From Straminergon stramineum (lineage: Eukaryota > Streptophyta > Bryopsida > Hypnales > Calliergonaceae): a DNA stretch of 64,000 nucleotides. The position numbers and the translations under genes were made by a program. Shown here in pieces: positions 1 to 12,434 of the stretch. How positions within the stretch are numbered: position 1 is the stretch's first letter; each line of letters begins with the position of its first letter. The stretch covers positions 11,992,019 through 12,056,018 of the forward strand of contig OY987270.1 of assembly GCA_963920665.1 (NCBI GenBank), written 5' to 3'. The notes beneath the pieces are model-generated. The model was not told where the DNA came from. It was given only the letters and a program-made list of their open reading frames with translations, and did no database searches.

Positions 1-84
1 TGTAAACGCTCTCATGTTTCTTGCTTAGCTACGGAGCAATATACATGATGACATTGCTAACACTACCTGCCTTTCTTTGTATAG

Positions 85-1693
85 CTCGGTTGTGGACATG
101 GACTTCCCGGAATCTTTGCCTGCTTAAAGGTGAGATCAATTATGTCAGTCGTCGATATTAGTTCAGAACTCAAAAGTGATGCCAGCATTTGGGGACATCT
201 ATCACGTGTTATACATTCTTTCAGCCTTTACTGTTAGTGAAAATTCGTGCCGGGAATATGTTACTGATGAGAACGGAAGGTGTTAATTTTGCAATGGCAA
301 TTTTCACATCGACTGCTTAATATATTATGTACACTTATTTATCCTAATAGTGTTACTGCAAAATTAGTGCCCCGAAATATTATTATTGTTGTGAAAATTT
401 GTACGATACAGTAAAATTTTACCTTCCACTAATTTAAATGTATTACAAATAGCTGAACTTTGGTGAATTAGTGCCACATGCACAAGTGGGATAACTCAGT
501 GTAGGTTCTCACTGTTCAGTTTTTCAAGACTGTGGGTTCGTATTATTTAATTCAATAAGCTCATTGCAAATGCCCACTGTTTATTCTACATTTGTTGCGT
601 GAAACAGGGTGCATCTAGTGTTCATTTCCAGGACTTCAACGCTGAGGTATTGAGAAGCCTTACGATTAGAAACGTGGAAGCCAACCTAGAGCAAGCACGT
701 GGAGGTCTCGTGAGAGTTAACTCTGTCAGCTCCGATGGAATCACGGCAAATAAGGGTTTAATTGCAACGCCGGATATTCACTACTTCGCTGGTGACTGGT
801 CAGATGTGCACAATGTGCTGTCCGTAGTGAGGTGTGCTTCACCTGGAAATGGCGACCATGGGAATGTTGGGGCCTTCGATTTTATGTTCAATGAAAGTGA
901 TTTATACGAGCCTGTGCCGGACAGTGGCAATAATGAAGTCAAGAGTGGTGGTCTTAGTCGCACAAGCTCTCGGAATCGCCTTGCTAGGAAACTTTCTGGA
1001 AGCCAGGCTTGCGAGAGGGGGCATACTAACACTGCTCAAGAAGGGGGTTATGACATTATAGTGATGTCGGAGACTGTCTACTCTTTAGCGTCACTTCCTA
1101 AGCTCTATGAACTCATCAAGAAGGTACGTTCTTGGTTCTTTTTCGTCACGAGCGGATGCCTTCTGAAGTTCTGATTGCTGTTGCACGGCTGAAGGCTATA
1201 TATGATTTCTGTAGAACATCTCTTGGAGTTGAATTCATGGAGTAATTGGACCTTTTGGGTGCAGTGTATACGCCCTCCTTATGGAGTGGTTTATGTAGCG
1301 GGTAAGAAACATTATTTTGGAGTTGGAGGTGGAACTCGTCAGTTTAAGCATCTTGTTGAAGTCGATGGTAAGTTATTTTCAATTCCTAATTCAATGTTTG
1401 AAAAGTCGGTAGCTGTTCTCATTCAAATTTTTTGTACGTTTAGTACCGGTATGCTTAATTCTGGTACACATCAGGGCCTAGAGCGTTGCGCTATCCAGTG
1501 CACACTGTCGATTGTCTAATGCCTTCTTTTCACACGTGGTGATGGTTTCTTAAATCTAGTAAGTTTTCCTTGTTTCAGATGCACGTTTTCCAACCATACA
1601 TGTTTTGCAGGTGTAATGGCGGCACATCTTGTTGCTGATTTTGCGGATGGGTCTTCAAATGTTCGGGAAATCTGGAAGTTCTTTTTCAGGTGA
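85..1693 (+). CDS. METTL18: METTL18/HPM1-type protein-histidine N-methyltransferase, 3' four exons (5' end outside window)
   Basis: The coding exons I can join are 85-129, 608-1123, 1265-1367 and 1611-1693 (TGA 1691-1693). All introns are GT-AG and the joined frame is open for 248 codons. Exon 1 of the window carries the SAM-binding loop LGCGHGLPGIFACLK. The next exon starts GASSVHFQDFNAEVL (post-motif region) and later has DIIVMSETVYSL. The third has GVVYVAGKKHYFGVGGGTRQF, the family's C-terminal signature, and the last ends DGSSNVREIWKFF. Enzymes of this family methylate a histidine of ribosomal protein uL3 (RPL3) in yeast and human; that role is inferred here. The N-terminal exons lie upstream of base 1. 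A Ser/Arg-rich stretch (about 930-1045) before DIIVMSE looks like a lineage-specific linker. No break is visible, so the gene is probably functional. Confidence 0.9.
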
Positions 1694-2460
1694 CTGAGCA
1701 GTTGCTAAAGATTTCTCGGTACCTAGAAGGTACGTAAGGAATGGAACAAAATGGCGGATGCTTTCTTGAAATCCTTGAGGATTATCACAATTTATCGTTT
1801 AATTGGGTTGTTGCGTTTGGGCTTGGCAGTCCACTGTCGCATGTGCCCACAATTTTGAGAGCAATTAATTTAGTGAATCTAAAGTTTCTTAGCGAGCTGG
1901 ACATATTTGAAGATCCATGCCCACATTATTTAGTAATAAGATTGCATGAATTCATGACTGTCAAATTAGGATGTTGCGGATGTGATCATCCCATGAGTTC
2001 GTCAGGTGTCCCCTGTGTGGTCATATGTTGAGTTCAGGCATTAGGATTGTTGTATGAAGACATTAGGTTTGTTATATCTAGCTATGAAGAACAGTATTTT
2101 TCTCGTAACCGGTGATGCCAAGGTGATGTAATCGGCGCTTATCTTATCGAAGTTGATTGTTGATCACCGTATTCTCGCTTCACAACGACCTAGACGCACA
2201 TGCTTCAGCGTTCCACCATAACCTTCTTTTTCAGGTTTGCTTGAAATTACTGCGTGGCACACATGCTTGCAAGTATGCCTAGATTGTAAATTTACGTCAG
2301 CTCTACCATCGTGGATCTTGTGAAGGGAATCTTGACTGGAAAGGTATCCAGAAGGGATTTTGGAAGATTCACTGACATGTGTTAATTTTGCAGAATGTTC
2401 AAATTTCAAAAGAGATCCAACTTGAATTGATCAAGAAATTGAAGACCAATAAGAGAGTGG
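1694..2460 (+). other. 3' flank / probable 3' UTR of the METTL18-like gene
   Basis: This is about 770 bases with the composition of the preceding exons before the AT-rich repeat region starts. The 96-codon frame at 1741-2031 shows no family resemblance. An AATAAA-like element occurs near 2466 and could be a poly(A) signal. Confidence 0.35.
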
Positions 2461-2636
2461 ACAAAAAATAAATTTTAAAATAAGAAATTCCTTTTTTCTT
2501 GTTCTATTTCTCACGTCCTTAACTGTGACGTACTACAATGGTTTGTCTTTTAGTGGTACTACAAAACTTATTATCATGGAAATTGGTATAAAAAAATGAA
2601 ATTTCAGCCTAAACTATTTTCATTATTTTACAAATA

Positions 2637-2782
2637 CAGTAGAACCTCTCTGAAGTATTAAGGCTGGGATTAGGTTGACTATATAACATTAGAAGGGGTA
2701 TTACATTGGGCTAGGATTGGACAATGAATATTATCTTAGAGGTTATTGCTTTAGAGAGTAATACTTTGGAGAAGTTTTAGTG
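2637..2782. mobile_element. 146-bp TA-flanked MITE, pogo/Emigrant-like termini
   Basis: The left end reads CAGTAGAACCTCTCTGAAGT and is preceded by TA (2635-2636). The right end (about 2758-2782) is its imperfect inverse, ending TTTTAGTG, and is followed by TA (2783-2784). Roughly 19 of the first 24 terminal positions pair. CAGTARAACCTC-type ends with a TA duplication are typical of pogo/Tc1-mariner MITEs of plants. There is no coding capacity. Confidence 0.55.
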
Positions 2783-2784
2783 TA

Positions 2785-5700
2785 GTGTGACTTGATAAAT
2801 TAGTGTCATACAAGGGATAGGACAAATTAGTGCAATCGACCTAATGTGACTTGATTTGTGCTTCTTAATTATAAGATTGTGAATGAGAAGTGACAAAAAA
2901 TTCTTAAATTTTGCTTGAGTGGAGAAGAGTTCCATAGTGAAAGTACTAGAAGGTTGAATTTTGAAAAAGTTGTCCATAGATTTTTGTTTTTTGTCTTTGA
3001 CTATTTAGTGTTTTCTTGGGGGTTGTTTCAATTAGAGAGTTTTAGTGTTGTTTAGTTTTTAAGGAACCTTTTAATTTCTGATTTTTTTGTTTTTAGAATG
3101 AAAATGTTTAAGAACTGTCTAATATCTATATAGAGAGGTGTCATGCATGAAGGGTTCATTCAATATAGTCTCCTTCTAAGATTTCTAAAAGGAAGGTTTA
3201 TTACTCCCTAAGATACCTTAGGAGAACCTTTGTTTTAACCTTGTAAGGATATTGGGGCCAAAATGGTTTGATGGATGACTTCACTCTTGATTGTAGGAAA
3301 AGAAAATGCACCTATGGTCCAAGTAATTTTAGAATTTTGATGACTACCTTGGTTATGGGGGTTTGTATCCTTATAAGATTAATTCTATAGGAAATTGTAA
3401 AAGCTTTGGGTCAATGACACCATGGACGTTTTCCATTTAGGAAATTCTAAAAGGGCCCCTACTATTGGTTAACAATGTTATTAATGAAGTTTTCAAGCTT
3501 GATCAATGAAAGTGTGTCTAGGTAATAGCATCTTAATGAAGTGATGTTCTATAAAAAGTATTAAAAGGTTATGGAGTAAAATTTTTAATGAGTTTTTATT
3601 CTCTTGATACTTCATTACTTACTTTAATCACATACTTTTAAACTTCTAAAGGCTTGCACATGTTTTGGAAGAAGAAAAGTCTCAAATTGTCAAATTTTTG
3701 ATGCATTGTCCAAAATCTAAAAGTAAAACCTTTTTTCGAATTCCAACCATACAAAAGTATATTAAACATGGAAGTTAATGTGTAGAAATAATTTCAACCC
3801 ATTTGGTTGTGGATTGAAAGATTATAAAATTTGAAGTGAGAATTTTATTTTTTTTAATTCTTGCAAAAGGTCATAAGACTTTGAGCCTTCTTGGAGTGTA
3901 ACTTTTGCTCTATGCAAAAATGCGGATTTTAACCATTCATAAGTATATGATGTTGTTTTAAAAAGCAATCTAGCTTCTTGTAAATCACCTTACAATGCAA
4001 GGAGGGTGAGTGAATTGGCAATATAGTAGACATTTTTTGATGATTTCAAAGGAAATTGATTTGAAATCCAAGTGGTGAAAATTTTAGGAAAAAACATTTA
4101 GATTATGTAGGAAAATTTCAAAAACTTTGACTTCATAGATTGCAAGATAATAGAGCTAATCACAAAGGTGGTCCTCAATTATAACAATGGTAATTAAAAG
4201 TAGAAGGTTTAACGTAGCATAGTACAAAAGAATCACAACAACAAACTCCATCAAAACCCAGTTTTGGTGTTCCAAGGAGTTTTATCTTGGGGTTTTTTTC
4301 AAACTCAGACTCCGTTGGTCCCACATTGCACGCTTTACAATTAACTCTAATAGGGTTTGAAGTTAGAAGAATTTTTTTTTCTTGAAACCATTTTGACGTA
4401 GCTAACAAAGTTTGACTCCTCTTAGAATGTGATTTGAGAACTAAAATTTGTTTTGTTTTGGACAATTGTATGCCATATTTTATTAGATATATGCATGCCA
4501 AATTTCAAAAGTGGTGAGCATTTTTGCAAAAGATGCACAAATTGCATGGGCTACCAATAATGTTAAGGATAGCATTGCTTTTGATCTGGGAACCCAATTG
4601 AAAAAAATTCTCACTAAGGGGATACATATTCACACCTTGTGTCAAAATTTCATGAACATCTCACCAAAATTGACTTTATAGGAACCTACCTAGATCTTCG
4701 ATCAATTGTTTGTTCAATGGACAATTGGCATTTGGTAGTTAACTTTGAAGATTTTTTAAAGAGCCTTTCATTATCTACGTGATTATCTATTGTTGTGGAA
4801 CACTTAAAAATTCTTTCAACCTTTTAATTGTCACATACACTTGTTGAAAGTAATTGTTTATGGAAAATTACCATAGTAAATAGGAATATGCAATCAAGAA
4901 AATATGAGACCAAAAGATGATAATTAATGATAGGTAGACTAGTTTGATTTCTTCCAATTATAGTTTGGAAATTGTTGAAAGTATATCCCGATCATTAAAT
5001 TGTAGACTAAAAATTTTAAATTTATAAAAATTCTACTCATTTAAGTAATGAAGTTCTATACAAAGTATTAAGAAGATTATTCCAATGGCAAAAAATTCCC
5101 ACTTTTAAAGGAATAACCTACAAGACTGAAAAATGCAAGGGCAATGAAGAAATCGAAAAATTTGAATGGCTAGAAATCCAAAAGAAAGATGGTGTATTGG
5201 AAAGCTTTTAAAAAAAGTAAATTGAATGAAAAAATAGATAAAAGTAAAACAAAAAGAGCACAGTGTTTTAAGTTAGATGTACCAATTGATGGTTCTAGTT
5301 ATCCATGAAATATTTATTATGATACTATTTCTCTCTATGCAATTGATGATGACACATATATTGAAAGTTTTGCCTCTGGTTCATCTTACACTAGCTCTTG
5401 CTTCTTCCTAGACATTGATTCCAATTGTGCATCATTCAAAGTTTGGGCTAGATTAGGAATTTCTTACTTTTTTGACATTCATTTTTGTAAGTCCCATTGG
5501 TTCTTTCAAAAAACTTTCCAACTCCCTCATTGATTGCTTTTAAAAACTTGTTCTCTAATAATGGAAGTGTTTGCTAAACAAGTTTAGATCATTATCTTTG
5601 GGCTTTAATTTTAGTTGTATGGTTTTTGAATTCCAATATTTTCATTATGACTTCAAATGGCCTTTATGGTTGCAAAGTGGACTTGTAGACTCTATATTGC

Positions 5701-8700
5701 CAATATAGAACTCCAAAGGTCATTACTAGAAACTAGGGCTCTGTTGTTCTTTGTGCTACCAATGATGCTTAACTAAAGGTTTAGGGGCCTTATTTTTGGA
5801 TGTAGAAATCTTGGCAATGAAAATTTTGGATCAATATTGTCTAGAAATTTCAAGGTTTTGAGAAAACAAAATCTTGTTTAAATGTCAATATATCAATATA
5901 TTTTAGGATTCAAATATATATTGGAATTTGGGCTAAATACCATCCTTCACTTGGTAAATGACAATCATAGCAGCAAAGTACAAAATGATCAAAAAAAATA
6001 TCGGGATTAGACAATACATACAAAGGGTCTACTAAAGATGGATCAAATATAAATCAATGTCAAATCCAAATGATATGCATTGCTTAGGACATAGGCTCTT
6101 GCACATTTCCAAGTTTGTCAAGATGCAAATCTACATTAGTACTTATAAGAAGAACCACAAAAATTTAAATTTCTATTTACCCAAATCTAGATTTTTATCC
6201 TAACATGATGTATGGCATATCAAATCTAATCATAACATTGCAAAAAGTGCCAATGTTTGATTTGATTTGATTATATTGCTTATAATTATCACTAGAAAAC
6301 AAGTTGTAATATATTTTTTACTACTTCCTAGAAAAGGTACAAATAAGAACCCATAACCAAGACAACATACAAGTGTTGAAGAGAAGCGAGTACACTTACC
6401 ATATCCTTCCAAATTTGAAATCACTTATAAATTGCCTCTACTGTAGTGTGCATAGAATCAATTAATAGGTAAACCATGCCCACACCCAACCATGATGTTA
6501 GCATCTCCTAATCTAACCCACCATGAATTATAAGATTTTTTGATGTACTATATAGTATATAGATTTTGTCAAGATTTTTAGAACTCCACTCCTCAAAATG
6601 CTATTTTTTTCATCTGAAATCTATTGAACCAAATCATTAGTCAAAAACTTATCATCTAGTATTTAAGCATTATCATTTAGAGTAAAGTGTATATTGCATA
6701 TGGTGTGAACTAATGGCTATTGAGTAATTACTCTAAGCTTGAATGTTGCACCACCAAATAGCTAGGCAAGCACCCCAAACAACATTGATTAGAAGGTGCC
6801 TTGAATTGCCCCATGTATATGTGTACATGCATATATAAGTAGTACAAGGGTTATATAACTTGATTGTGATGTCTTCAATGCCAACAAGCATAACAACACA
6901 AGTGCAAGGATTCTCATGATTGGCATCTTGAAAATGTTCTTAAATTGTAGGTAAGGAATTTCTTACCAATTCAAACAACAATTGATGTGGGTTCTTAGGT
7001 ACATAGTTGCAAAATAAGAATTAAAACTTCAAATAGATTTGTGGAGGTAATGATGAATAATCTCACGTATTGGCATCAATCATTCAAGACAACACAAGAA
7101 TCTTGCTATTCAATGTAAGTATATATGAGGTAACTTTGTCAATTGCAAATCTGCAATACAATTCAATCATGATTACCAATATCACTTGCATTGAGGAAAA
7201 CCAACATAAAAGACAGATGAATAGAATGAAATAAATGAGTTAAATCTTAGTTATAGACTATCTCCATATATAATAGTAAGAATAGTAAAAATCTATCAAA
7301 AATAAAATTTGAGCATGCCTTAAGAATTAGAAACAAAGTCTTTTCTTTCAATAAAAGAAACTAAAGTCATTCCAAGAAATAAAATTGTGAAAATGTAAAA
7401 TTTGGATTTCTATAGACATGCACTTCATGGGCACTCTTATACATGCACATATAGACAAATCATGCATCATCAATAGAAGTTAGAACAACTACTATTAGAA
7501 AATCCCTTCTAGAAACAAGGCTAATATAGCGAAGAGGAAGAGAATTATCTAAAGCAATATGTTTGCCCTAGAAAAATCAATTTTCCCATTAAAAATTAGA
7601 ACCAATGATTTGTAGACTAGACAAATGATACTAATAAAAAAATTCCATGCATTGTGTATGTGTGTATATATATAAACTATTTCACCATCAAATAGGATTT
7701 TGAACTATACATTTTTAGCTACCTACTTTGACATTGAAATCACATAAATCTTTATAAGTTTGACAAAGCTTCACAAATGTCATACTAAAATGTCAAAATT
7801 TGTAGTCAACAGAGCGTACCCAAGTTTTCACCAAACCCAAAGTAGGTTCTTCAAAACATTAGGGAATAATTCTTCAATGTGAATTTTTTAATTCACATTT
7901 GGTAGTTTCAAAATTTTAAAATAACAAGATTCAAAGTCTTATAATCTAGTTAGTCAAGGTGCAAAAAAACATCTTTTCTTCACTTTGAACGTTGCTACTT
8001 TGCAATCTATGCATTCAAAATTTGTGAAATTTCTTCTATACATTTTTATACCATTGGTAGTTTAGTGCAAGATTCTATGGCTAAATTTTTTAATTTAATT
8101 TATTTTTCTCTTTGCAATAGAAATGGTAGTTTTGAGTGGTTTTGAAATGGCACATTAGGAAAATTTTGAGGTCTCAACAAGGTTGCGAGTTTTGCACCCC
8201 CGAGGTACAATTATGGAAAAAAGAAGGAATTTGACATGGCAATACTAGCGCCACATCAACTCCACATTAGATTGAGTTGTCTTTTAATATTTTATTTATT
8301 ATTTTAATATTTATTTTTGAAAAAAATTATTTATAAATAAAATTTATATTTTATTTTTTCTGTATTTGCACCGTGGGGGGTCGAAAATCTAAAACTTGTA
8401 GCCTTCCCTTGACCTTAGAATTTTCCTAATGACTTTTGATAGATAAATAATAAAGCCTTGAGAATTTTGGTGTTAAATTAGTGTAGAAAAGAAAAAAAAA
8501 ATTCTTCTAAGAAATTTAAAAATTTAAATTGTCAATAATAGCACAAAAAATTGACAATTTTTTTAATTGTCAATTAAGAAAATTTTCAAGATGAAAAATG
8601 AAGTTGGTTTTAAATAAAATGTTATTTCACTGCAAATTAAATTGGAATTTGGTTGGAAGTCCTATTGTATAATAAGAATGTATATGTAGCAATGAATGCC

Positions 8701-8780
8701 ACTTTTGGGTGTGTTGTGGGTACATTGTGGGTGTATTGTGATAAAGTGTCAATTTGTAAAAAAAATGATTTTGAAAAGGG
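2785..8780. other. AT-rich intergenic sequence without recognisable genes
   Basis: This six-kilobase stretch is strongly A+T rich with stops in all frames. The ORFs in it are short, have no recognisable motif and lie in low-complexity contexts. The last part (about 7870-8440) is a dispersed repeat listed separately. I see no promoter, RNA gene or intact transposon terminus in the remainder. Confidence 0.5.
7870..8440. repeat. Dispersed AT-rich repeat, related copies at about 37340-37620, 39640-39770 and 42200-42400
   Basis: The section around 7880-8150 aligns by eye with 37340-37620 and partly with 39640-39770. Shared landmarks are 'attcaaa-tcttataatc', 'ttcttc-atacatttt-atac' and 'ctctttgcat/atagaaatg'. 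The following section (8160-8440: 'gcgccacatcaa', 'tatttgcacc', then a purine run) matches 42200-42400. This suggests one composite repeat family of unknown class. Confidence 0.45.
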
Positions 8781-8989
8781 GTACAAGTGGCATTATGCCA
8801 TTTGTTGTTAAGCTTTTTCATAAATTTTAGAGGGAGTACACAAATCCTTTCTATATTGAATGTAAATTTCAAATTCCTATATTCCCAAACAAGTATACAT
8901 GAAAATGTTCCTTGGGAAAAAAAATTTCAAACTTTGCATTCCAAAAAACCAATGCTAAAAACTTCAATGCTACGGCATTACACTAGTCT

Positions 8990-9690
8990 TGAAAACTATA
9001 GCACAAAGTTGTTGGTCAAGCCATGGTTGTCAAAAACCATAGGAATGTACATGGGTGCAGTTGTGGTTTTGAGCCCTTCACTTGCAATGCTCTTGGACAA
9101 GTTTGTATTAGAGAGAGCTCCATCTTGAGTGCCATCAATGACAATGATATTGTTCTGGTTACACTACAACTCTTTTAGAACATTGTATACATCAACATAA
9201 TCACATGAATTATATTGATAATAAGTACCTATGTAATTTTTTCATTTCATTAGAAAACACATTCTTAAAGGGAAAAATATCATTTTTAAAAAATGTTCAA
9301 AGTTTGCACCCAAATAAAATATAGTACAATTGCTACCCAAAATTCATAATTGTTTGAGGCATTACCTAAAACTACATAATCATGCTTTGTACTTTCTCAT
9401 GCCTCGCCCAAGTCCACTACAAGCCACTATCAATCTAAATTAAAAAGGTAAGAACATGGATTTGAGCTCAAAAATAATATTTGAGACACATCATCCATAT
9501 CAATAACATTTGGATTCATCATACGCTTCAAAAGGCCCTCTAGTATTCCATCCCACCTTGACGGATAAGCAAAATCCAAGAAGTTCGAGGGAATATATTG
9601 TCCAAACCGTAGCATTGGTAAGAGAGTGCTTAGAAGAGTATTTCCCAATTGTTTCTTCATCTTGTACTTGTAGTATGTCACATTCGGCTA
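8990..9690 (-). pseudogene. Downstream fragment of a broken Rep/HUH-like transposon protein
   Basis: On the minus strand, 9681 down to about 9470 reads as an open stretch (YYKYKMKKQLG, then LPMLRFGQYIP, then SRWDGILEGLLKRMM). A further plausible stretch at about 9230-8990 contains VIDGTQDGALSNTNLSKS and one in-frame TAG. I infer that this is the continuation of the minus-strand fragment at 12435-12965, because both share orientation and style and are separated by a younger CACTA element and an LTR. The family is not recognised with certainty. The region is frameshifted and interrupted and cannot make a protein. Confidence 0.3.
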
Positions 9691-9733
9691 TCATGATGTG
9701 GGCCATCTATTTGTTGAAAGTGACATCTTTGTT

Positions 9734-10002
9734 TGTTAGAAGGGAGTATTTTGTATTAGATGCTTTATTGTTAGTTGTTCTTGATAGTTGCTAGTTGATA
9801 ACCAGTTGGTTAATAGTTGATATTAGGGTTATTAGGGTTAGGACTAGGGTTAGCTAGCGGTTAGCCGGCAAAGGCTAGTCCCTCTCTCTCTCTCTCTTGG
9901 TGCTTTTGAGGTGTGGGAGGCACTTGTGTGTCAAGTATTGTATTATTAATGATTTATAATTTATAGAAAGCATTGATATGAGGTATTTTGGTGAGTCTTA
10001 CA
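9734..10002 (+). mobile_element. Copia-like 5' LTR relic with PBS-like sequence
   Basis: The segment begins TGTTAGAAGGGAGTA and ends GTGAGTCTTACA (TG...CA termini). It contains a CT microsatellite (about 9882-9898) and several TTAGGG-like motifs (9825-9853). Just after it, 10009-10020 reads TTGGATTAGAGG, resembling the TTGGTATCAGAG primer-binding site of many plant copia elements. No gag or pol frame follows, because a CACTA element starts at 10333, and no 3' LTR was found. It is a truncated retroelement relic. Its left target duplication cannot be checked without the other end. Confidence 0.45.
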
Positions 10003-10332
10003 AAAAATTTGGATTAGAGGTAGATTTTGGATCTGGTTTCTTGACAAGGTGATCTAATATGACCTCAAATTTCAGATCAAGATCTCTTATGGTTATGGAT
10101 TTATGAGATGTCAAAGTTGAGGTGCTTGAAATTCAAGGCAATCAAGAAGGGAGTATTTGGAAGCTTCAAGATTTTTGAGTTTTTGTGATCTACTTATGAA
10201 ATTTGGAGTGTATTTTTTTAACTTATCTTCTATCTCGGATCAATATCTTGGATTCTATGGACTTGAAAGCTATGAGAAATGCACAAAATAACAACTGGAT
10301 GTAGAAATCGTGACTAGCAAAGTAAATAGTAA

Positions 10333-11997
10333 CACTACAAGAAAAGGAGGCCCTAATCAATACAAGATCAATTGATTTGTGTTACTTGTGAAAAATAATA
10401 AAATTTTGTGTGTTGATCTAGCCATTGCATTTCCTGATAAAAAAAAACAATCATAAAAAATATGTTCATTGCAATGAAAATCAAAATTTGCTTAGTTGAT
10501 TTAGCCATCAAATAGTCATACTCTAAGCAAAATTTTAGTCTACTTTGAATTAAAATTTAATCTTCAAAAATTTTAGGACTATGTTCAATCTAGATTCGCA
10601 TCTACTTGACACGTGAATTTAGGGACCACTTACCCTAGTGTTTGGAGAGATGAAAAGACAAGAACTTTATACAAGTAGGGCGGTGGGAGGTAGGACTAAT
10701 TGTATGTAATATGTTTAATTAGGATGAGTAAGAGTTCAACTACTCATAGTTAAGTTAAAACTAGTAAACATACTTTTAGAATTATTTCAAATCTCATTTA
10801 AGCGTAGTAGAATAATGTTTTTCAAAAAACTTTAAACTAAGAAAAGATGAGATTCAATCAAACCAAATTTCACCTCTAAAAATCAGTTTAGCATTTACAA
10901 CCTCCTATAAAAAGTTATGAACAAATTTCAAAGAGGGGTTGGAAGGGAGATTTTTTTGGATAATTTAAAACTTCCTCTCTAAAATTTTTCCATAACTTTT
11001 TATTGGAGGTTGTAAATGCTAAACTAATTTTTAGAGGCGAAATTTAGTTTGATTGAATCTTGTCTTTTCTTAGTTCAAAGTTTTTTGAAAAACATTATTC
11101 TACTATGCTTAATTCCTAAGTGCCTAAGCCTTTCCAAGTGTGTTTTGACTATGAAAAAAAGCATTGGCTTGTAGTTATCCTCAATGAAACAAATTGTGTT
11201 TTTTTCAAAATCTACCCGTATAGATGTTAATAGAGCTTGTTTATTAGAATGCACACCAATTTTGAATGCAAAATTTTCAAGGAGTTGTGATATTATACCA
11301 AGGGAAATATACATTTTTTATTTTTAGTATGTTGTTTTTGTCTACAATGTTTCAAAAATTTGCATATAAATATTTTTGGGGATTGGAGGTAACATGAATA
11401 ACTTCAAAGAGTGTTAGCACACTAAAATGCACTTCCAAAAAACTTAATTTCACATGAAAAAACATCAAACTCATTACACAATCCACCTTGCAATTGTTGA
11501 AATGCAATTTTTGTTTTTAAGTAGAAATTGCAAATAGCTTCAAATAGACACTTGCATGTTGAAATTTTCAATGGTGAAAATCATGAAAAGACTTTAAACT
11601 TTTCATTGGGACCATTCTCAAAGCAAATGGATAAGTACAATTTCTTAGATCTTAAAGCAAATGAAATTGCCAAGCTTTGCATAAAGTTGGGAAATGAAGT
11701 AAAATTAGCAAGCTTTACACTAGATTGATTGTAGCCCTAACATTTTCTCATATTTAATTTTCATTAATTTTTCTTATTTTTATTTTAAATTTATTTTCAA
11801 TTTTAATTTCATAGTCATATCTATGTGGCAGTTGATGTGATGGATTTTATAATAATAGAAATTTAATTAAATCATAAAATAAAATCAACATAGTTGTGTT
11901 GATTGTTGTTTAAATCAAAATGTCCTAACCAATAGAAATAACCAACATATATCAATTCATTTTCATGTTATATCGAACACTGTTTTTTCTAGTAGTG
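10333..11997. mobile_element. Non-autonomous CACTA (En/Spm) element, 1,665 bp
   Basis: The left terminus is CACTACAAGAAAAGGAGG (10333) and the right terminus ends TTTTTTCTAGTAGTG (11997). Both are flanked by the same 3-bp direct repeat TAA (10330-10332 and 11998-12000), as expected for CACTA transposases. The interior has no transposase frame and carries a nested foldback element (about 10790-11112). The short ORFs inside show no recognisable motif. Mobilisation would need a transposase supplied in trans. Confidence 0.75.
10790..11112. mobile_element. Foldback MITE nested in the CACTA element
   Basis: The arm 10800-10935 (from 'gtagtagaataatgtttttc' to 'aaaaagttatgaac') is the imperfect reverse complement of about 10975-11112, with a short T-rich centre. 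A second member with the same arms lies at 35072-35445. It has no ORF. The nesting shows that it entered the CACTA element, or was carried by it, later than the element's origin. Confidence 0.6.
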
Positions 11998-12434
11998 TAA
12001 GAAAACAATCACAAAATATGTACAATATCTTTGATTGAGATGAAATTTGGCATGTAGCGAGTTGATACGTTGATCTACCTTCTTGAAAAATTTCAAATCA
12101 TTTTGAGAGATTTTCCATAAGATATGTTAGTTCAAAATCAATTGTCTTAGTTTATGATATCTTGGGAAGGGTTACAAGGTAGTAGTAGGAAAATATTCAC
12201 CAAAGTTGGACAATATCTTAGATTGGGATGAAAATTAGTAAGTATACATTTGAGTAGTTTATCTACATTGTGATAGAGTTTCATGTCATTTGAAGCTACT
12301 TTACATCATTTATGCTAGATCAAATCTAGTTATGACAATTTCTAAAGCATTGTGGGACCTATAGGATAGGAATTTAGGAATAGATTTAGGGATATGAGGG
12401 ATATTTGAGAGTATAAGGGGTTATTTTCAAAGCA

